Part shown: piece by piece, positions 17,537-25,915 of the stretch
How positions within the stretch are numbered: the stretch's first letter is position 1
How the letters are laid out: each line of letters opens with the position of its first letter
NCBI RefSeq assembly: GCF_011683915.1
Contig: NZ_JAAQPH010000017.1
Location: forward strand, 62,001 to 126,000
Direction of reading: 5' to 3'
Source of the DNA: Pelagibius litoralis
GTDB lineage: Bacteria > Pseudomonadota > Alphaproteobacteria > Kiloniellales > Kiloniellaceae
DNA: 64,000 bases
Notes under the pieces: generated by a model
Told to the model about the DNA's origin: nothing
Seen by the model: the letters and a program-made list of their open reading frames with translations, nothing else
The model's database searches: none
Made by a program: the position numbers and the translations under genes

Positions 17537-17551
17537 ATGCCGTTTGCGCAT
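17537..17551 (+). promoter_or_regulatory. LysR-type palindrome shared with 10045
   Basis: ATGCCGTTTGCGCAT followed by AAC, almost the same as ATGCCGTATCGGCAT-AAC at 10045. It lies between the divergent aminotransferase (leftward) and asparaginase (rightward) genes and keeps T-N11-A symmetry. Most simply, the LysR protein encoded at 8800 also controls these genes. Confidence 0.5.
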
Positions 17552-17634
17552 AACCCAAGGCGATATCTCTGTTCGCGGCGGCTCCTGCAACTGACTAGTT
17601 TGGCACCTGAAATGAAAGGCAGGTGCGTGTGAAG

Positions 17635-18660
17635 ATGTTTGAGGAGTTCGCCCAGGTAAGGCGCGGCGAAGTAGTCGAGAGCCGGCACTTGGGCGTGGCG
17701 GTCGTGGCCAATGCCGACGGCGAGGTGATTGCCGGCTGGGGCGATCCGGATCTGGTTACCTATCCCAGATCCTCCATGAAGCCCTTTCAGGCCCTGGCCC
17801 TGGTCGAGTCAGGGGCGGCGGAGGCCTATAAGCTGTCGCCTGAGCATCTGGCGCTCGCCTGTGCTTCCCATCGTGGCGAGGCGCATCACACCGAGCTCGC
17901 GGCCGCCTGGCTGTCGCAGATCGGCTGTGAGGTTTCCGATCTTGCCTGCGGCCCTGAGTATCCAAAACACCAGGACACCCAGTTCAAGATGATCCGGGCA
18001 GGGCAGGCGTCGTCGTCGCTCCACCACAACTGTTCTGGAAAGCATACCGGCTTCCTGACCGTGTGCCGTCATTGCGGCTACGAGATTGAGGGATATCGCA
18101 ACGCGGACCATCCCTCTCAGCAACTGTTCTTCAACCTGCTTGCCGACCTTGGTGCGCCCGTCGACCTGCCGTTGGGGGTCGATGGCTGCACGCTGCCGAG
18201 CCCGGCGCTGAGCCTTGGCGACACGGCCCGGATCGCCGCCAGGTTCGCGGCCGGCCGGGCGCCGGGGAACCGGGCGGCGGCGATGACCCGCCTGATTGAG
18301 GCGATGGGCCGCCATCCCGAATACACCTCCGGCTCCGGTCACCCGATGGTGGCGATTGCCGAAGCGACGGGCCGGCGCGTGGTCTTCAAGGTCGGGGCCG
18401 AGGCATTCCTGCTCGCCTTCCTGCCGCAGGACGGCCTCAGCATCGCCTTGAAGGTGGCAGACGGCAATTCGCGTGCGCGCATCCCTGCGCTGATCGCCAT
18501 TCTGGAAGCCTTGAGGATGATCAGTCGCGCTGAGGCCGAGAGCCTTGCCGGCTTCGCCCGCCCCGTCATCACGAACAGCCGGCAGGAGCCTGTCGGCCAG
18601 ATCGTCCCGGCATCGTTTGTGAGAGAAAGGCAGAACAAGCCGGAGCGGCATAGCGCCTAG
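17635..18660 (+). CDS. Rhizobium-type (type II-like) L-asparaginase family protein
   Basis: A 341-residue protein from ATG 17635 (in-frame GTGs at 17623 and 17629 are alternatives). It belongs to the thermolabile Rhizobium asparaginase family, unrelated to E. coli AnsA/AnsB: VESRHLGVAVV near the start, YPRSSMKPFQALALVESGAA, CASHRGEAHH, the HHNCSGKHTGFL segment with the Ser-Lys pair, and GVDGCTLPSPALSLG. It would hydrolyse asparagine to aspartate and ammonia in the cytoplasm. It is divergent from the aminotransferase/aldolase pair and shares their putative LysR site, so its role probably lies in using imported amino acid amides. No signal peptide is visible. Confidence 0.85.
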   Translation: MFEEFAQVRRGEVVESRHLGVAVVANADGEVIAGWGDPDLVTYPRSSMKPFQALALVESGAAEAYKLSPEHLALACASHRGEAHHTELAAAWLSQIGCEVSDLACGPEYPKHQDTQFKMIRAGQASSSLHHNCSGKHTGFLTVCRHCGYEIEGYRNADHPSQQLFFNLLADLGAPVDLPLGVDGCTLPSPALSLGDTARIAARFAAGRAPGNRAAAMTRLIEAMGRHPEYTSGSGHPMVAIAEATGRRVVFKVGAEAFLLAFLPQDGLSIALKVADGNSRARIPALIAILEALRMISRAEAESLAGFARPVITNSRQEPVGQIVPASFVRERQNKPERHSA

Positions 18661-18725
18661 GCTGCTTGGCGCTGGCTAGTGGTCGTCTCGATCCGATGGT
18701 TCTGAAAATCGCGGGGAAGGTTGGC

Positions 18726-18750
18726 TGGCTGGGGGACCTGGATTCCAACC
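18726..18750 (-). repeat. Left attachment-site copy: tRNA 3' end fragment
   Basis: TGGCTGGGGGACCTGGATTC (18726-18745) is identical to 56156-56175; the next five bases differ at one position (CAACC here, GAACC there). Read on the minus strand it is the 3' half of a T-arm plus the acceptor end with an encoded CCA. Here the T-loop CG is changed, so only a non-functional 3' remnant remains. It marks the left end of the island. Confidence 0.7.
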
Positions 18751-18900
18751 CGCCATATTTTTCCCTTTAAATCAGTATCTTACAGGACGCGTGGACAGGA
18801 ATGTGCCACAATCCGGTTAAGGCGACAAGCCTCTTCAAAGCAGCCCGCGAAGCCGAGGAACCCGAGCGCCGCGCCCAGGGTGTGGTGGAGAAACTGCCCC

Positions 18901-19080
18901 TCAAACAAACCAGCCGGATCGAGCCACCAGGCCTACCGCCAGCCCCGCCGGGATCAGCGGCAGGGTTAGCACGTCGGGCAGGATGAAATGCTTGGCGTCG
19001 ATGACCGCCAACGCCAGCAGCGCCCAGCCCAGAGCCGCCGTCGGCCAGGCGCAGCGCGGCGGGCGGTGGAACGAGCTGGG
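18901..19080 (-). pseudogene. Prepilin peptidase (A24) fragment
   Basis: In the frame ending at the stop at 18901-18903 the minus strand reads ALLALAVIDAKHFILPDVLT followed by LPLIPAGLAVGLVARSG. This is the IDxxxxxLPDxLT membrane segment of type IV prepilin peptidases (PulO/GspO), including the first active-site Asp. Nothing of the N-terminal zinc-binding part or the second Asp is recognisable nearby, so it is a short remnant with no start codon. Confidence 0.55.
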
Positions 19081-19115
19081 CGTCTTCGCCTCCGATGGTG
19101 GCCTCGACTATGCCA

Positions 19116-19481
19116 TCAGCCTGTCGGATGAGCGATCTTTGCCAGACGCTCACGGGCCAGCTTCAGGGCCCGCTCTTCTACCAACACTTCGAGCGGGCAC
19201 CAGGACATAGGCCACCCGGCAGTCTAGGGCGCGCGTAGCGCGCTCCAGGCTAGTCATGGTGATCGAGTCGTCGGCTTCGGCCTTCTCGATGGCGACAACT
19301 AGGGACGAGCCATCCCGGTCCGCCCGGCCAGCTGTCGGGTGGTTATCCCGAGAGCTTCCCGGATGGCCTTCACCCAGCCGCGCGCAGGACGCGCAAGTTC
19401 ATCGATAGCTCCAAGCGAATTTAGGCGCTTATCGATTTGGCGCCGGGCCATCGCCCGTTCATCGCGCTGCATCATGATCAT
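19116..19481 (-). pseudogene. Mobile mystery protein A, broken
   Basis: The first part (60 residues from ATG 19481) reads ARRQIDKRLNSLGAIDELARP then RGWVKAIREALGITTRQLAGR, the start of mobile mystery protein A, a helix-turn-helix protein usually found with a Fic-domain partner on mobile elements. It stops after GMARP. The rest continues in other frames: AIEKAEADDSITMTSLERAT with DCRVAYVLVPARS, then after another shift VLVEERALKLARERLAKIAH, ending at 19116. Two frame breaks make it a pseudogene. The expected partner, mobile mystery protein B, is not found downstream. Confidence 0.65.
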
Positions 19482-19560
19482 CCATATGTTTTCGGACCTC
19501 TTCTATTTGATCATATAAATACGATCAAATAGATCAAATCAATCATGCGTATATGATCGA

Positions 19561-19833
19561 TTACTCCGTGATGAGGAAAGGTCGTGCGCTTCTTGTGTCG
19601 GGCTGGGGCAACCCTGGAACACGGCTGAAGGCGGGATCCGCTGCGAGGTGGGGATTGCGCGCGGCAAAGCAATCTACAGTGCTTGTCGGAAATCCTCGAA
19701 CCATGAGGTCGTGGAGAATGAACAGGTTCTCTGCCTTGCTCCCGAGAAGAGATCTGCCACCGAGCGAGGCGATGATCTCCGCGAGATCCGCTTCGTCCGA
19801 AACCTGCGTTCCACATGAATCGCCTGAGCTCAT
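19561..19833 (-). pseudogene. Possible antitoxin fragment (Xre/MbcA/ParS-like)
   Basis: From ATG 19833 the 90-residue frame includes ADLAEIIASLGGRSLLGSKA and LHDLMVRGFPTSTVDCFAA. The pattern of a GG-turn, a long helix and a (V)xxGFPxxxxxxF segment resembles the middle of DUF2384 (MbcA/ParS) antitoxins. The C-terminal helix-turn-helix/toxin-binding part is missing: the frame ends in unrelated sequence next to an AT-rich stretch at 19500-19555. No RES toxin gene follows. Family assignment is tentative. Confidence 0.3.
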
Positions 19834-19868
19834 GGCGGACTCCTTCGATGCGCATGTTCGAACGCAGT

Positions 19869-20087
19869 TCAATGAGAAACAACCCTCAGCGCGCCGCCGC
19901 GCCGATAGGTCTGGCACCCGGGCATCTGGTGGCGCAGGTCGTACTCGGCCCACCCGTCCGCACATTGGAAGCCCCACAAGAGCGAATCAAACCAAGGTGC
20001 AAAGTCCGATCGCATTTCTTCGCGCCACGTGCCGCGTTCGCTCTCAGCGATCTCCTGCCGCAGCCTCCTCTCGAACTCGTCCATCAT
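19869..20087 (-). CDS. Hypothetical small protein
   Basis: A 72-residue protein from ATG 20087, with AGGGGA nine bases upstream. The sequence is hydrophilic and acidic at the start (MMDEFERRLRQEIAESERG, then TWREEMRSDFAPWFDSLLWG) with several Trp residues, and ends in a less convincing tail, so it may be truncated. No family recognised. Confidence 0.4.
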   Translation of the reverse strand: MMDEFERRLRQEIAESERGTWREEMRSDFAPWFDSLLWGFQCADGWAEYDLRHQMPGCQTYRRGGALRVVSH

Positions 20088-20129
20088 GTCATCGTTCCCC
20101 TGTGGTAAGTCGGTCTGCCATGTTGCCGA

Positions 20130-20222
20130 TCAATGGCGTGGCTTGAGGAAGTCCTCGCGGTCCGGGTCGTAGGCGGGCGCGTCGAAGCGGAACCCAGCAG
20201 CTTCGTGGAGCGCGTTCTTCAT
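20130..20222 (-). CDS. Possible 30-residue ORF
   Basis: A short frame on the minus strand, MKNALHEAAGFRFDAPAYDP followed by DREDFLKPRH, has protein-like composition and ends just before the 72-residue ORF. It could be a remnant of a longer gene or a genuine small protein. There is no further support. Confidence 0.22.
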   Translation of the reverse strand: MKNALHEAAGFRFDAPAYDPDREDFLKPRH

Positions 20223-20401
20223 CGCTGAGCGGTTTCCTGGCCATGACCTTCAGGCCTCCTGTGTGAGTAGGAAATGCAAAGTCCTCGTGAGCCCAATTTT
20301 TGCGCCTGAGAGCGGGATTTCTATCGGGTTGGCTCCGTAGGCACCGAGAGGATCGGAAATTCGGCTCTCGGCTGAAAAATCGGACCCTGCCGGCGATGTC
20401 A

Positions 20402-21069
20402 TGAGGGAGACTCCCCCTCTGCCGAGGCACTACGCCACTGCGGGCGGGCCTTCGGCGGCCGGCCGCGCCGCTTCGTCGCCGTGGTCTCGGTTGGCGGCCG
20501 GGCCACCGCCGCCTGGCGGGTACGGTTCGGCACCGGATCGGGCAGGGCCTTCACCTCGCACAGCGGCTTCAGAACACGGATCCAGCAGCCGGGCCAAAGC
20601 CTCTTGCGCGCCAGGGGGAAGGCTTTGCGCAGCTCGCCCGGATCATCGGACCAGTTGATCTGGGCCCGCGCTTTCGTTGCTCGGGCAGTTCTTGGCGGGC
20701 TGCGACGATGAGCCATGCCAGCTCCAGGCGACGCAGTTGCTCTTTGTCTCCCGGTGGGACAGCTTCGAGCCTGACGACCAGCAAGCCGCTCCGCCTGGAA
20801 ATGACTCTCGAGAGCACTGCGGCGGATGAAGTTCGCGGCAATCGGCGGGACTTGTTCCCTCGGCCGAGTTCAACACGGGAGCGCGTGATGTGCTGCCTGA
20901 TCCTTGCACGGCGATTCTTGGTCGAGCCGATGTAGAGCTGCAGCGGCGCACTGGGGACGACCAGTCCATAGACGCTGGGCGCGGTGGCCTCCGCCGGTGC
21001 ATGAGGCGGGCCTGTCAAATCCAGCACCCAGATCGGAACGTCCTTCGTGGTGAGGGCATAAAGCAGCAT
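20402..21069 (-). pseudogene. GIY-YIG nuclease-domain protein, frameshifted
   Basis: From ATG 21069 the protein reads SVYGLVVPSAPLQLYIGSTK followed by NRRARIRQHI near residues 33-60, a GIY-YIG nuclease fold (Y-G-L and Y-I-G strands with the following Arg). Around 20665 the frame shifts: the original frame becomes RGPRSTGPMIRASC-like nonsense, whereas the next frame continues QINWSDDPGELRKAFPLARK and RLWPGCWIRVLKPLCEV and ends with a basic Pro/Arg-rich tail at 20402. An indel therefore splits the gene. Solitary GIY-YIG proteins of this kind are common in mobile DNA. Confidence 0.5.
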
Positions 21070-21605
21070 CGCTTCCTCCTTGGCTGAGCCAACGATGGGT
21101 CGGAAGCGGAGGCAAGATCAACGAAACCTTTCGGCGAAAATTCAGATATTTGCGTTGAGCCGGCCGGCCAGCGCTATGGGTGTTTGCTTTGAGGTGTGGG
21201 GTCGGGCTTCCCGCGAAGCCCCTCAAGGGGCCTCTCGAGGCCACGTCCTGCCTCGCGATTCCGTGCTTGGGACCGTATCGATAACTCCTATGAGCGATGA
21301 TGTCGGAACGGGCGGAAACAACATCCTGGAGCAAAGGCCCGAGAAAGAGGTGGCTCACCTTGGTTTGGGACAATCATGTTAGCTTCTTGCTCAAGAAGGT
21401 ATGCCGTCGCAACTGATTTGAGATGGGGCGCTGTTGAATCTGAGCCATTGGGCTGTGTTTAAAGATGGGCCGAACAAGGACAACGCAGTGAAGTGGTCCA
21501 ACGCCTATGAGAGAGTGTGGCGCGGGCCAATTGCGCTGTAGAGTTTGGGCGGGATTGGGGTCGCGGCTGCCTGATACCCATCGAAGCGGCCATTTGGTCG
21601 GGCAC
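21070..21605. other. Intergenic stretch without a recognisable gene
   Basis: Several open frames cross this stretch but none has a ribosome site or recognisable motif. It lies between the broken GIY-YIG gene and the end of the LysR gene and is probably debris of earlier insertions. Confidence 0.4.
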
Positions 21606-22457
21606 TCATCCCTCGTGACGGATCGTCTCTTCGATTCGCTGAAGCAATGCAGTCGACAATACTGTCGGCCGGTCGTTTGCGTAGTATGGAACGAGTGCAG
21701 CTTTTGGCAGAGCTGGCAGGTGACGATTGGCGGCCAAGATTTTCATTTCCGATGGAATACTGCCCCGGATTACTGCGGAAACGGCGAAGCCAGCCCCCAC
21801 GAAAGCCAGCACTGCCGCCAGACTATCACTTGATACGACAACCCTATGCGAGATACCGGCATCCGAAAGTGTGCGAAGCACGGTTCTCCGGTAAACGCAG
21901 GGTTCCGATATGAGTGCCAGGGTCAATCCCGAGGAATCGTCACTGATCGCAGCTTCCTTCCCTATCCAGACAAGGTCCTCGACAATCAGCGTACCCGCAG
22001 GTTCGTCTCCGAGAATCTCCCGCACAAGCACAAGATCAAGATCGCCGGCACGCAAGCTTTCCAGCAGGTTGTCGGCTAGGCCGGCTCTCACTTCCAACGT
22101 GACGAGTGGCTGCTCTCGCGAAAAATCGGAAATCGCATGTGCGATCGGATTGAACAGATGGTAGTCGTCGGGAACGCCAACCCTTAGCTCCCCACGAAGT
22201 GTGTCGGGCCGATACTGCCTCTCCATCTCATCGAAGCGGTTGACGACATCTCGCGCCTGCTCGAGCAGAGTCCGGCCCGTCGCCGTGAGGTCGCAACGGC
22301 GGGTGGTGCGCTCGAAAAGCCGCCGGCCGATATGACCTTCAAGCCGTGCGATCTGATGACTGACCGTCGACTGTGTGAGATTGAGCTTGTTAGCGGCACC
22401 AGAAAAACTGCCGGTGTCAGCGACGGAAGTGAAGCTTCTAAGAAGCGTGAGGTCCAT
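21606..22457 (-). CDS. LysR-family transcriptional regulator
   Basis: A 283-residue LysR protein: MDLTLLRSFTSVADTGSFSG, AANKLNLTQSTVSHQIARLE as helix-turn-helix, then the substrate-binding domain from about residue 88 (RGELRVGVPDDYHLFNPI). It diverges from the M20 peptidase / gamma-glutamyl hydrolase pair with 141 bp between, in which a perfect palindrome ATGGCGC-T-GCGCCAT sits. It is the probable regulator of that pair. It is the first intact gene inside the island from the left. Confidence 0.85.
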   Translation of the reverse strand: MDLTLLRSFTSVADTGSFSGAANKLNLTQSTVSHQIARLEGHIGRRLFERTTRRCDLTATGRTLLEQARDVVNRFDEMERQYRPDTLRGELRVGVPDDYHLFNPIAHAISDFSREQPLVTLEVRAGLADNLLESLRAGDLDLVLVREILGDEPAGTLIVEDLVWIGKEAAISDDSSGLTLALISEPCVYRRTVLRTLSDAGISHRVVVSSDSLAAVLAFVGAGFAVSAVIRGSIPSEMKILAANRHLPALPKAALVPYYANDRPTVLSTALLQRIEETIRHEG

Positions 22458-22491
22458 TCTTTAACCATCCCTATGACTAGAGCCCTATTCA

Positions 22492-22506
22492 TGGCGCTGC
22501 GCCATC
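22492..22506 (+). promoter_or_regulatory. LysR-type palindrome between divergent genes
   Basis: ATGGCGCTGCGCCAT, a perfect 7-1-7 palindrome that satisfies T-N11-A, in the 141-bp gap between the LysR gene (leftward) and the M20 peptidase gene (rightward). Candidate binding site of that LysR protein. Confidence 0.45.
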
Positions 22507-22598
22507 AATGGATGAAAACATATCGTTACCGCACCTCGCAAGCTTCCGGCAGGTTGTTAGGCACCGATAGCTCATTCTGCGGAACTCACTGTATTGCG

Positions 22599-23729
22599 AT
22601 GAAAGCTGATACACACTTCAACGCTTTAGAATTTTTGCGAAATCTTATCACGATAGAGACTTGCGACCCGCCTGGCCGGGAAGTGGACGCGGCCCGCTAC
22701 ATTCGCAACACTCTGGCCGCGAGCGGAATCCCGGCCGAAATCGATGAATTTCTCCCTGGCCGCGCAAACCTCCTTGCCAAGATTGTCGGCGCAGGTGAGA
22801 AGCCCCCTCTTGTTTTCTCCGCGCATCTCGACACCGTGCCGGTTGGTCATCAACCTTGGTCCGTACCACCGTTCTCCGGCGAAATCCGGGAAGGTCGGCT
22901 TTTCGGTCGAGGAGCATCGGACATGAAGAGTGGGGTCACTGCGATGGCAGCTGCCGCGGCTCGGCTCGCATCCGGTGGCACATCGCTGGCGGGCGATCTG
23001 ATATTGGCCTTTTCTGCTGGGGAGAGTTCGAATTGTCTCGGGGCCAAGCGCTTTGTCGAACGCGGGGATATTGCCGACGCCGGCGCAATTCTCGTTAGCG
23101 AGCCTTCATCCTTAGGGATCATCGTCTCCGAAATGGGTGTCTTGTGGCTGCGGGCTGTCGCACATGGGCGCCTTGGCCACGTATCAGGCAATTCTGGGGT
23201 CAATGCTATTGAAGCAATGTCCGACTTTCTCCGTGACCTCCGCACAATCAATCTGCCATCCCCGGAACATGCCCTGTTGCCCAATCCCTCTATCTGCGTT
23301 GGTACTATCTCAGGAGGTTCGGCAGTCAACATCACTCCTGATCGATGTGAGGCAGAGATAGATATTCGTTTGCGGTCGGGCACAGATCAAAAAGTCATTA
23401 TTTCAATTTTGAAGGACATAGCGCCGCCCGAAATCGAGCTCATCGTTTCTGACTTCAAGCCGCCGGTTGAAACTGCACCGGACCATCCATTCGTGGTGAC
23501 TTGCATGAGGGCTTTGGAAGTTGGGAGCGGGGCCGCGCCGATACCGCAGGGCGTGGCTTACTATTCCGACGCAACCATCTTCAATGAGGCGCACGGAACC
23601 CCTTTTGCGATCATTGGGCCCGGCGACAACGGAATGAGTGGGCAGGTCGACGAGTCTGTAGACCTGAACAACGTCGAACAAGCCATCGAAATTTATTGCC
23701 GTATCGCGAAGAGTTGGTTGGCGTCATGA
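22599..23729 (+). CDS. M20-family metallopeptidase / deacylase (ArgE/DapE-like)
   Basis: A 376-residue cytoplasmic enzyme from ATG 22599; the open frame extends far upstream into the LysR gene but is not coding there. Co-catalytic metal motifs are visible: SAHLDTVPVG (His and catalytic Asp, about residues 69-78), GRGASDMKSGV (bridging Asp, about 103-113) and the zinc-binding domain with a dimerisation insert starting near 175. The usual catalytic Glu-Glu pair appears as AGESSNCLGA, with Ser in the second place. Members remove acyl or aminoacyl groups (N-acetylornithine, succinyl-diaminopimelate, dipeptides). Its stop overlaps the start of the gamma-glutamyl hydrolase gene by 4 bp, so the two work together, probably on N-acyl or gamma-glutamyl amino acids. 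Confidence 0.82.
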   Translation: MKADTHFNALEFLRNLITIETCDPPGREVDAARYIRNTLAASGIPAEIDEFLPGRANLLAKIVGAGEKPPLVFSAHLDTVPVGHQPWSVPPFSGEIREGRLFGRGASDMKSGVTAMAAAAARLASGGTSLAGDLILAFSAGESSNCLGAKRFVERGDIADAGAILVSEPSSLGIIVSEMGVLWLRAVAHGRLGHVSGNSGVNAIEAMSDFLRDLRTINLPSPEHALLPNPSICVGTISGGSAVNITPDRCEAEIDIRLRSGTDQKVIISILKDIAPPEIELIVSDFKPPVETAPDHPFVVTCMRALEVGSGAAPIPQGVAYYSDATIFNEAHGTPFAIIGPGDNGMSGQVDESVDLNNVEQAIEIYCRIAKSWLAS

Positions 23730-24478
23730 AAACGAGTCTTCCACCCCGCCCGCTAATTGGCATTACCTCAGATCAGGAGATATCTGGCGACTATGCGGCA
23801 GAACCTTATTACGCTTTGCGCTCGAACTACGTGACGGTTGTCCTGGCAGCGGGCGGTATTCCCCTCGCACTTCCATACGCGGCCGGTAATATTGGCTCGC
23901 TCTTAGACATCCTTGATGCTGTCGTAATCAGCGGCGGTATGTTCGATATTCATCCAAGCATCTACGGTGGGAAAGCCTGTTCGGGCGACCTAAGCCTAAA
24001 ACCAGAACGGACTGCATTCGAACGAGAACTGGTCTTAGCTGCACTGGCGCGGAACATGCCGATCCTGGGAATTTGCGGTGGAATGCAACTCCTCGGTGCT
24101 GTTGTCGGTTCGAAACTCCTGCAGCATATTCCGAGTGAGCTTCCAAGTGCGATTGAGCACATGAAGCCGCGTTGCCCAAACATGCCGGCCCACCCCGTAG
24201 AAATTCAGCCACAGACTCGCCTCGCTCAGCTGATCGGCCACCGCTGCATTGATGTAAACAGTGTTCATCACCAGGCGATTGCCGATCCAGGAGAGAAAGC
24301 GGTCGTTTCGGCCGTGGCCTCAGACGGGATCGTCGAGGCCATAGAAATTCCAGAAGCGCGCTTCGCTATCGGCGTTCAGTGGCATCCAGAATACAACGTT
24401 GCCGGCGAGACAGGCATCTTTACTGGGCTTATCAGCGCGGCCAACGAATACCCCGGCACCAAGGTTCAAACGGATTAA
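23726..24478 (+). CDS. Gamma-glutamyl-GABA hydrolase-like class I amidotransferase (PuuD family)
   Basis: A 250-residue protein from ATG 23726, overlapping the M20 gene by ATGA. It belongs to peptidase family C26: the Cys nucleophile in ILGICGGMQLLG (about residue 116), the HRCIDVNSVHHQAI segment, and the catalytic His-Glu in IGVQWHPEYN near the end. These enzymes hydrolyse gamma-glutamyl amides such as gamma-glutamyl-GABA in putrescine breakdown. Here the partner is an M20 deacylase rather than the Puu genes, so the substrate is more likely another gamma-glutamyl compound. Probably controlled by the divergent LysR protein. Confidence 0.82.
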   Translation: MKTSLPPRPLIGITSDQEISGDYAAEPYYALRSNYVTVVLAAGGIPLALPYAAGNIGSLLDILDAVVISGGMFDIHPSIYGGKACSGDLSLKPERTAFERELVLAALARNMPILGICGGMQLLGAVVGSKLLQHIPSELPSAIEHMKPRCPNMPAHPVEIQPQTRLAQLIGHRCIDVNSVHHQAIADPGEKAVVSAVASDGIVEAIEIPEARFAIGVQWHPEYNVAGETGIFTGLISAANEYPGTKVQTD

Positions 24479-24563
24479 TGCTGGGTCGATCCAGAATTAT
24501 CTATGGAGCTTTCGGAAAATTTTTGCAACTGATCAGCCCCAATCGATCGGTCCGGATTAATTG

Positions 24564-24872
24564 TTAGTGCATGAACGGTCTCTGATCCATTGGTATAATG
24601 GTCTCTGGTACGGGCGGCCGGTATTCGAGCGCAGAGTGTTGGCGCCTGGTTTTGTAGTGTCTCTGCCACTGCTCAATGATGACCTGGGCCTCTGAGAGAG
24701 AATAGAAGGCCTCCCCGTTTAGCAGCTCATCGCGGAAATGGGCATTGAAGCTTTCGATGTATCCGTTTTCCCAGGGTGATCTAGGCTCGATGTATGCGGC
24801 CCTTGCACCGACCGCAGTGATCCACCTGCGGACGGCTTCAGCAACAAACTCAGGGCCGTAGCACATTGGGAA
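24564..24872 (-). pseudogene. IS3-family transposase, C-terminal remnant
   Basis: The minus strand reads PEFVAEAVRRWITAVGARAA, YIEPRSPWENGYIESFNAHF, RDELLNGEAFYSLSEAQVII and HYKTRRQHSALEYRPP: the end of the DDE domain of an IS3 transposase including the final Glu (ENGYIESFN). The DNGPEF motif is damaged (CYGPEF), and upstream of about 24872 the homology ends in unrelated sequence. The 5' two-thirds of the transposase are gone. Confidence 0.7.
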
Positions 24873-25004
24873 AGGCATTCGGTGGAGGTCATGACCGCCC
24901 GTGTAGCCCTCAGTTAGCTCAAACGAGCGGTCATGGCCGGGCCACGGATCTCTAGAGTGATTGTGTTCCACCACGCACTTCGGCGTCGGACCGACCATGA
25001 CCAA

Positions 25005-25808
25005 GGCAGGGTCGGACCAAACCCGCTTGAGCCGGAGTATGGCATTCTTTAGCCTCCGGCGATGCACAACCCCTTTCGCTATTTCAACAGTTCAACCGAG
25101 ATCATCCGCTCACGGTGATGATGTACGTTCGTTATCCGTTGTCGCTGCGCCAAGCCCAAGATTTGTTGTGCGAGCGTGGCATCGATATCTGCCGCGAAAC
25201 CGTGCGGTTCTGGTGGACCCGGTTTGGGCCTATTTTGGCTGCGGAGATCCGGAAGCGGCGTGTCCAATACCGGTGCTATTCGCAGTGGCGCTGGCACCTG
25301 GATGAGGTGTTCTTGCGGATCAACGGCGAGATTCACTACCTCTGGCGAGCTATCGATCACGAAGGTGAGGTGCTCGAGGTTCTCGCGACGAAACAGCGGG
25401 ATCGCAGGGCTGCGCTCAAGTTTCTGAAGCGCACGATGAAACGTTACGGTCGACCAAAGGTGATCGTGATGGACCGACTTCGGTCGTATCGAGCAGCGAT
25501 GAATGTGATCGGTAATGTCGCCGACCAGGAATGCGGACGTTGGCTAAACAACCGGGCGGAAAACTCACACCAGCTATTCCGAAGACGGGAGTGTGCGATG
25601 GCGAAATTCCGGAACGTAAAGACTCTGCAGAAATTCACCTCTGTCCACGCCTCGGCCCACAATCATTTCAATCTTGACCGTCACCTGAACTGCCGCGAAA
25701 CCTTCAAAGAGGACCGCGCCGCCGTTCTGGCAGAATGGCGCCAGTGGCGGCGTGGATATTCCCAGTTGCAGAAATTTGCACACTGCTTCGCGTTTGTCTG
25801 ACAGTGCC
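25005..25808 (+). mobile_element. IS6-family element with frameshifted transposase
   Basis: The transposase (DDE) frame begins at ATG 25063 (MHNPFRYFNSSTEIIR) but shifts by one base around 25110, continuing as MMYVRYPLSLRQAQDLLCER to 25801. The DDE residues remain: HLDEVF, VMDRLRSYRAAM and NNRAENSHQLFRRRE. The right end GTCTGACAGTGCC (ending 25808) and the left end starting GGC at 25005 resemble the IS6 terminal repeat and align with the second copy at 48331. No 8-bp target duplication is seen. The frameshift probably inactivates it unless ribosomes slip. The element lies between the IS3 remnant and the aminotransferase gene. Confidence 0.7.
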
Positions 25809-25915
25809 GCCCATTGTGTTCGTTAGCTCAGCTTACCCGATTAAACAACCGGTACCGATCAGGGTTTGCGGTAAAGCTCGAGAGCAGTCTTCCGGCGGCA
25901 TCGTTCACTGTGGTG

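Noticed and set aside
21070-21605. Open frames such as 21080-21382 as genes
   Set aside because: No ribosome site, no motif and poor composition; treated as intergenic debris.
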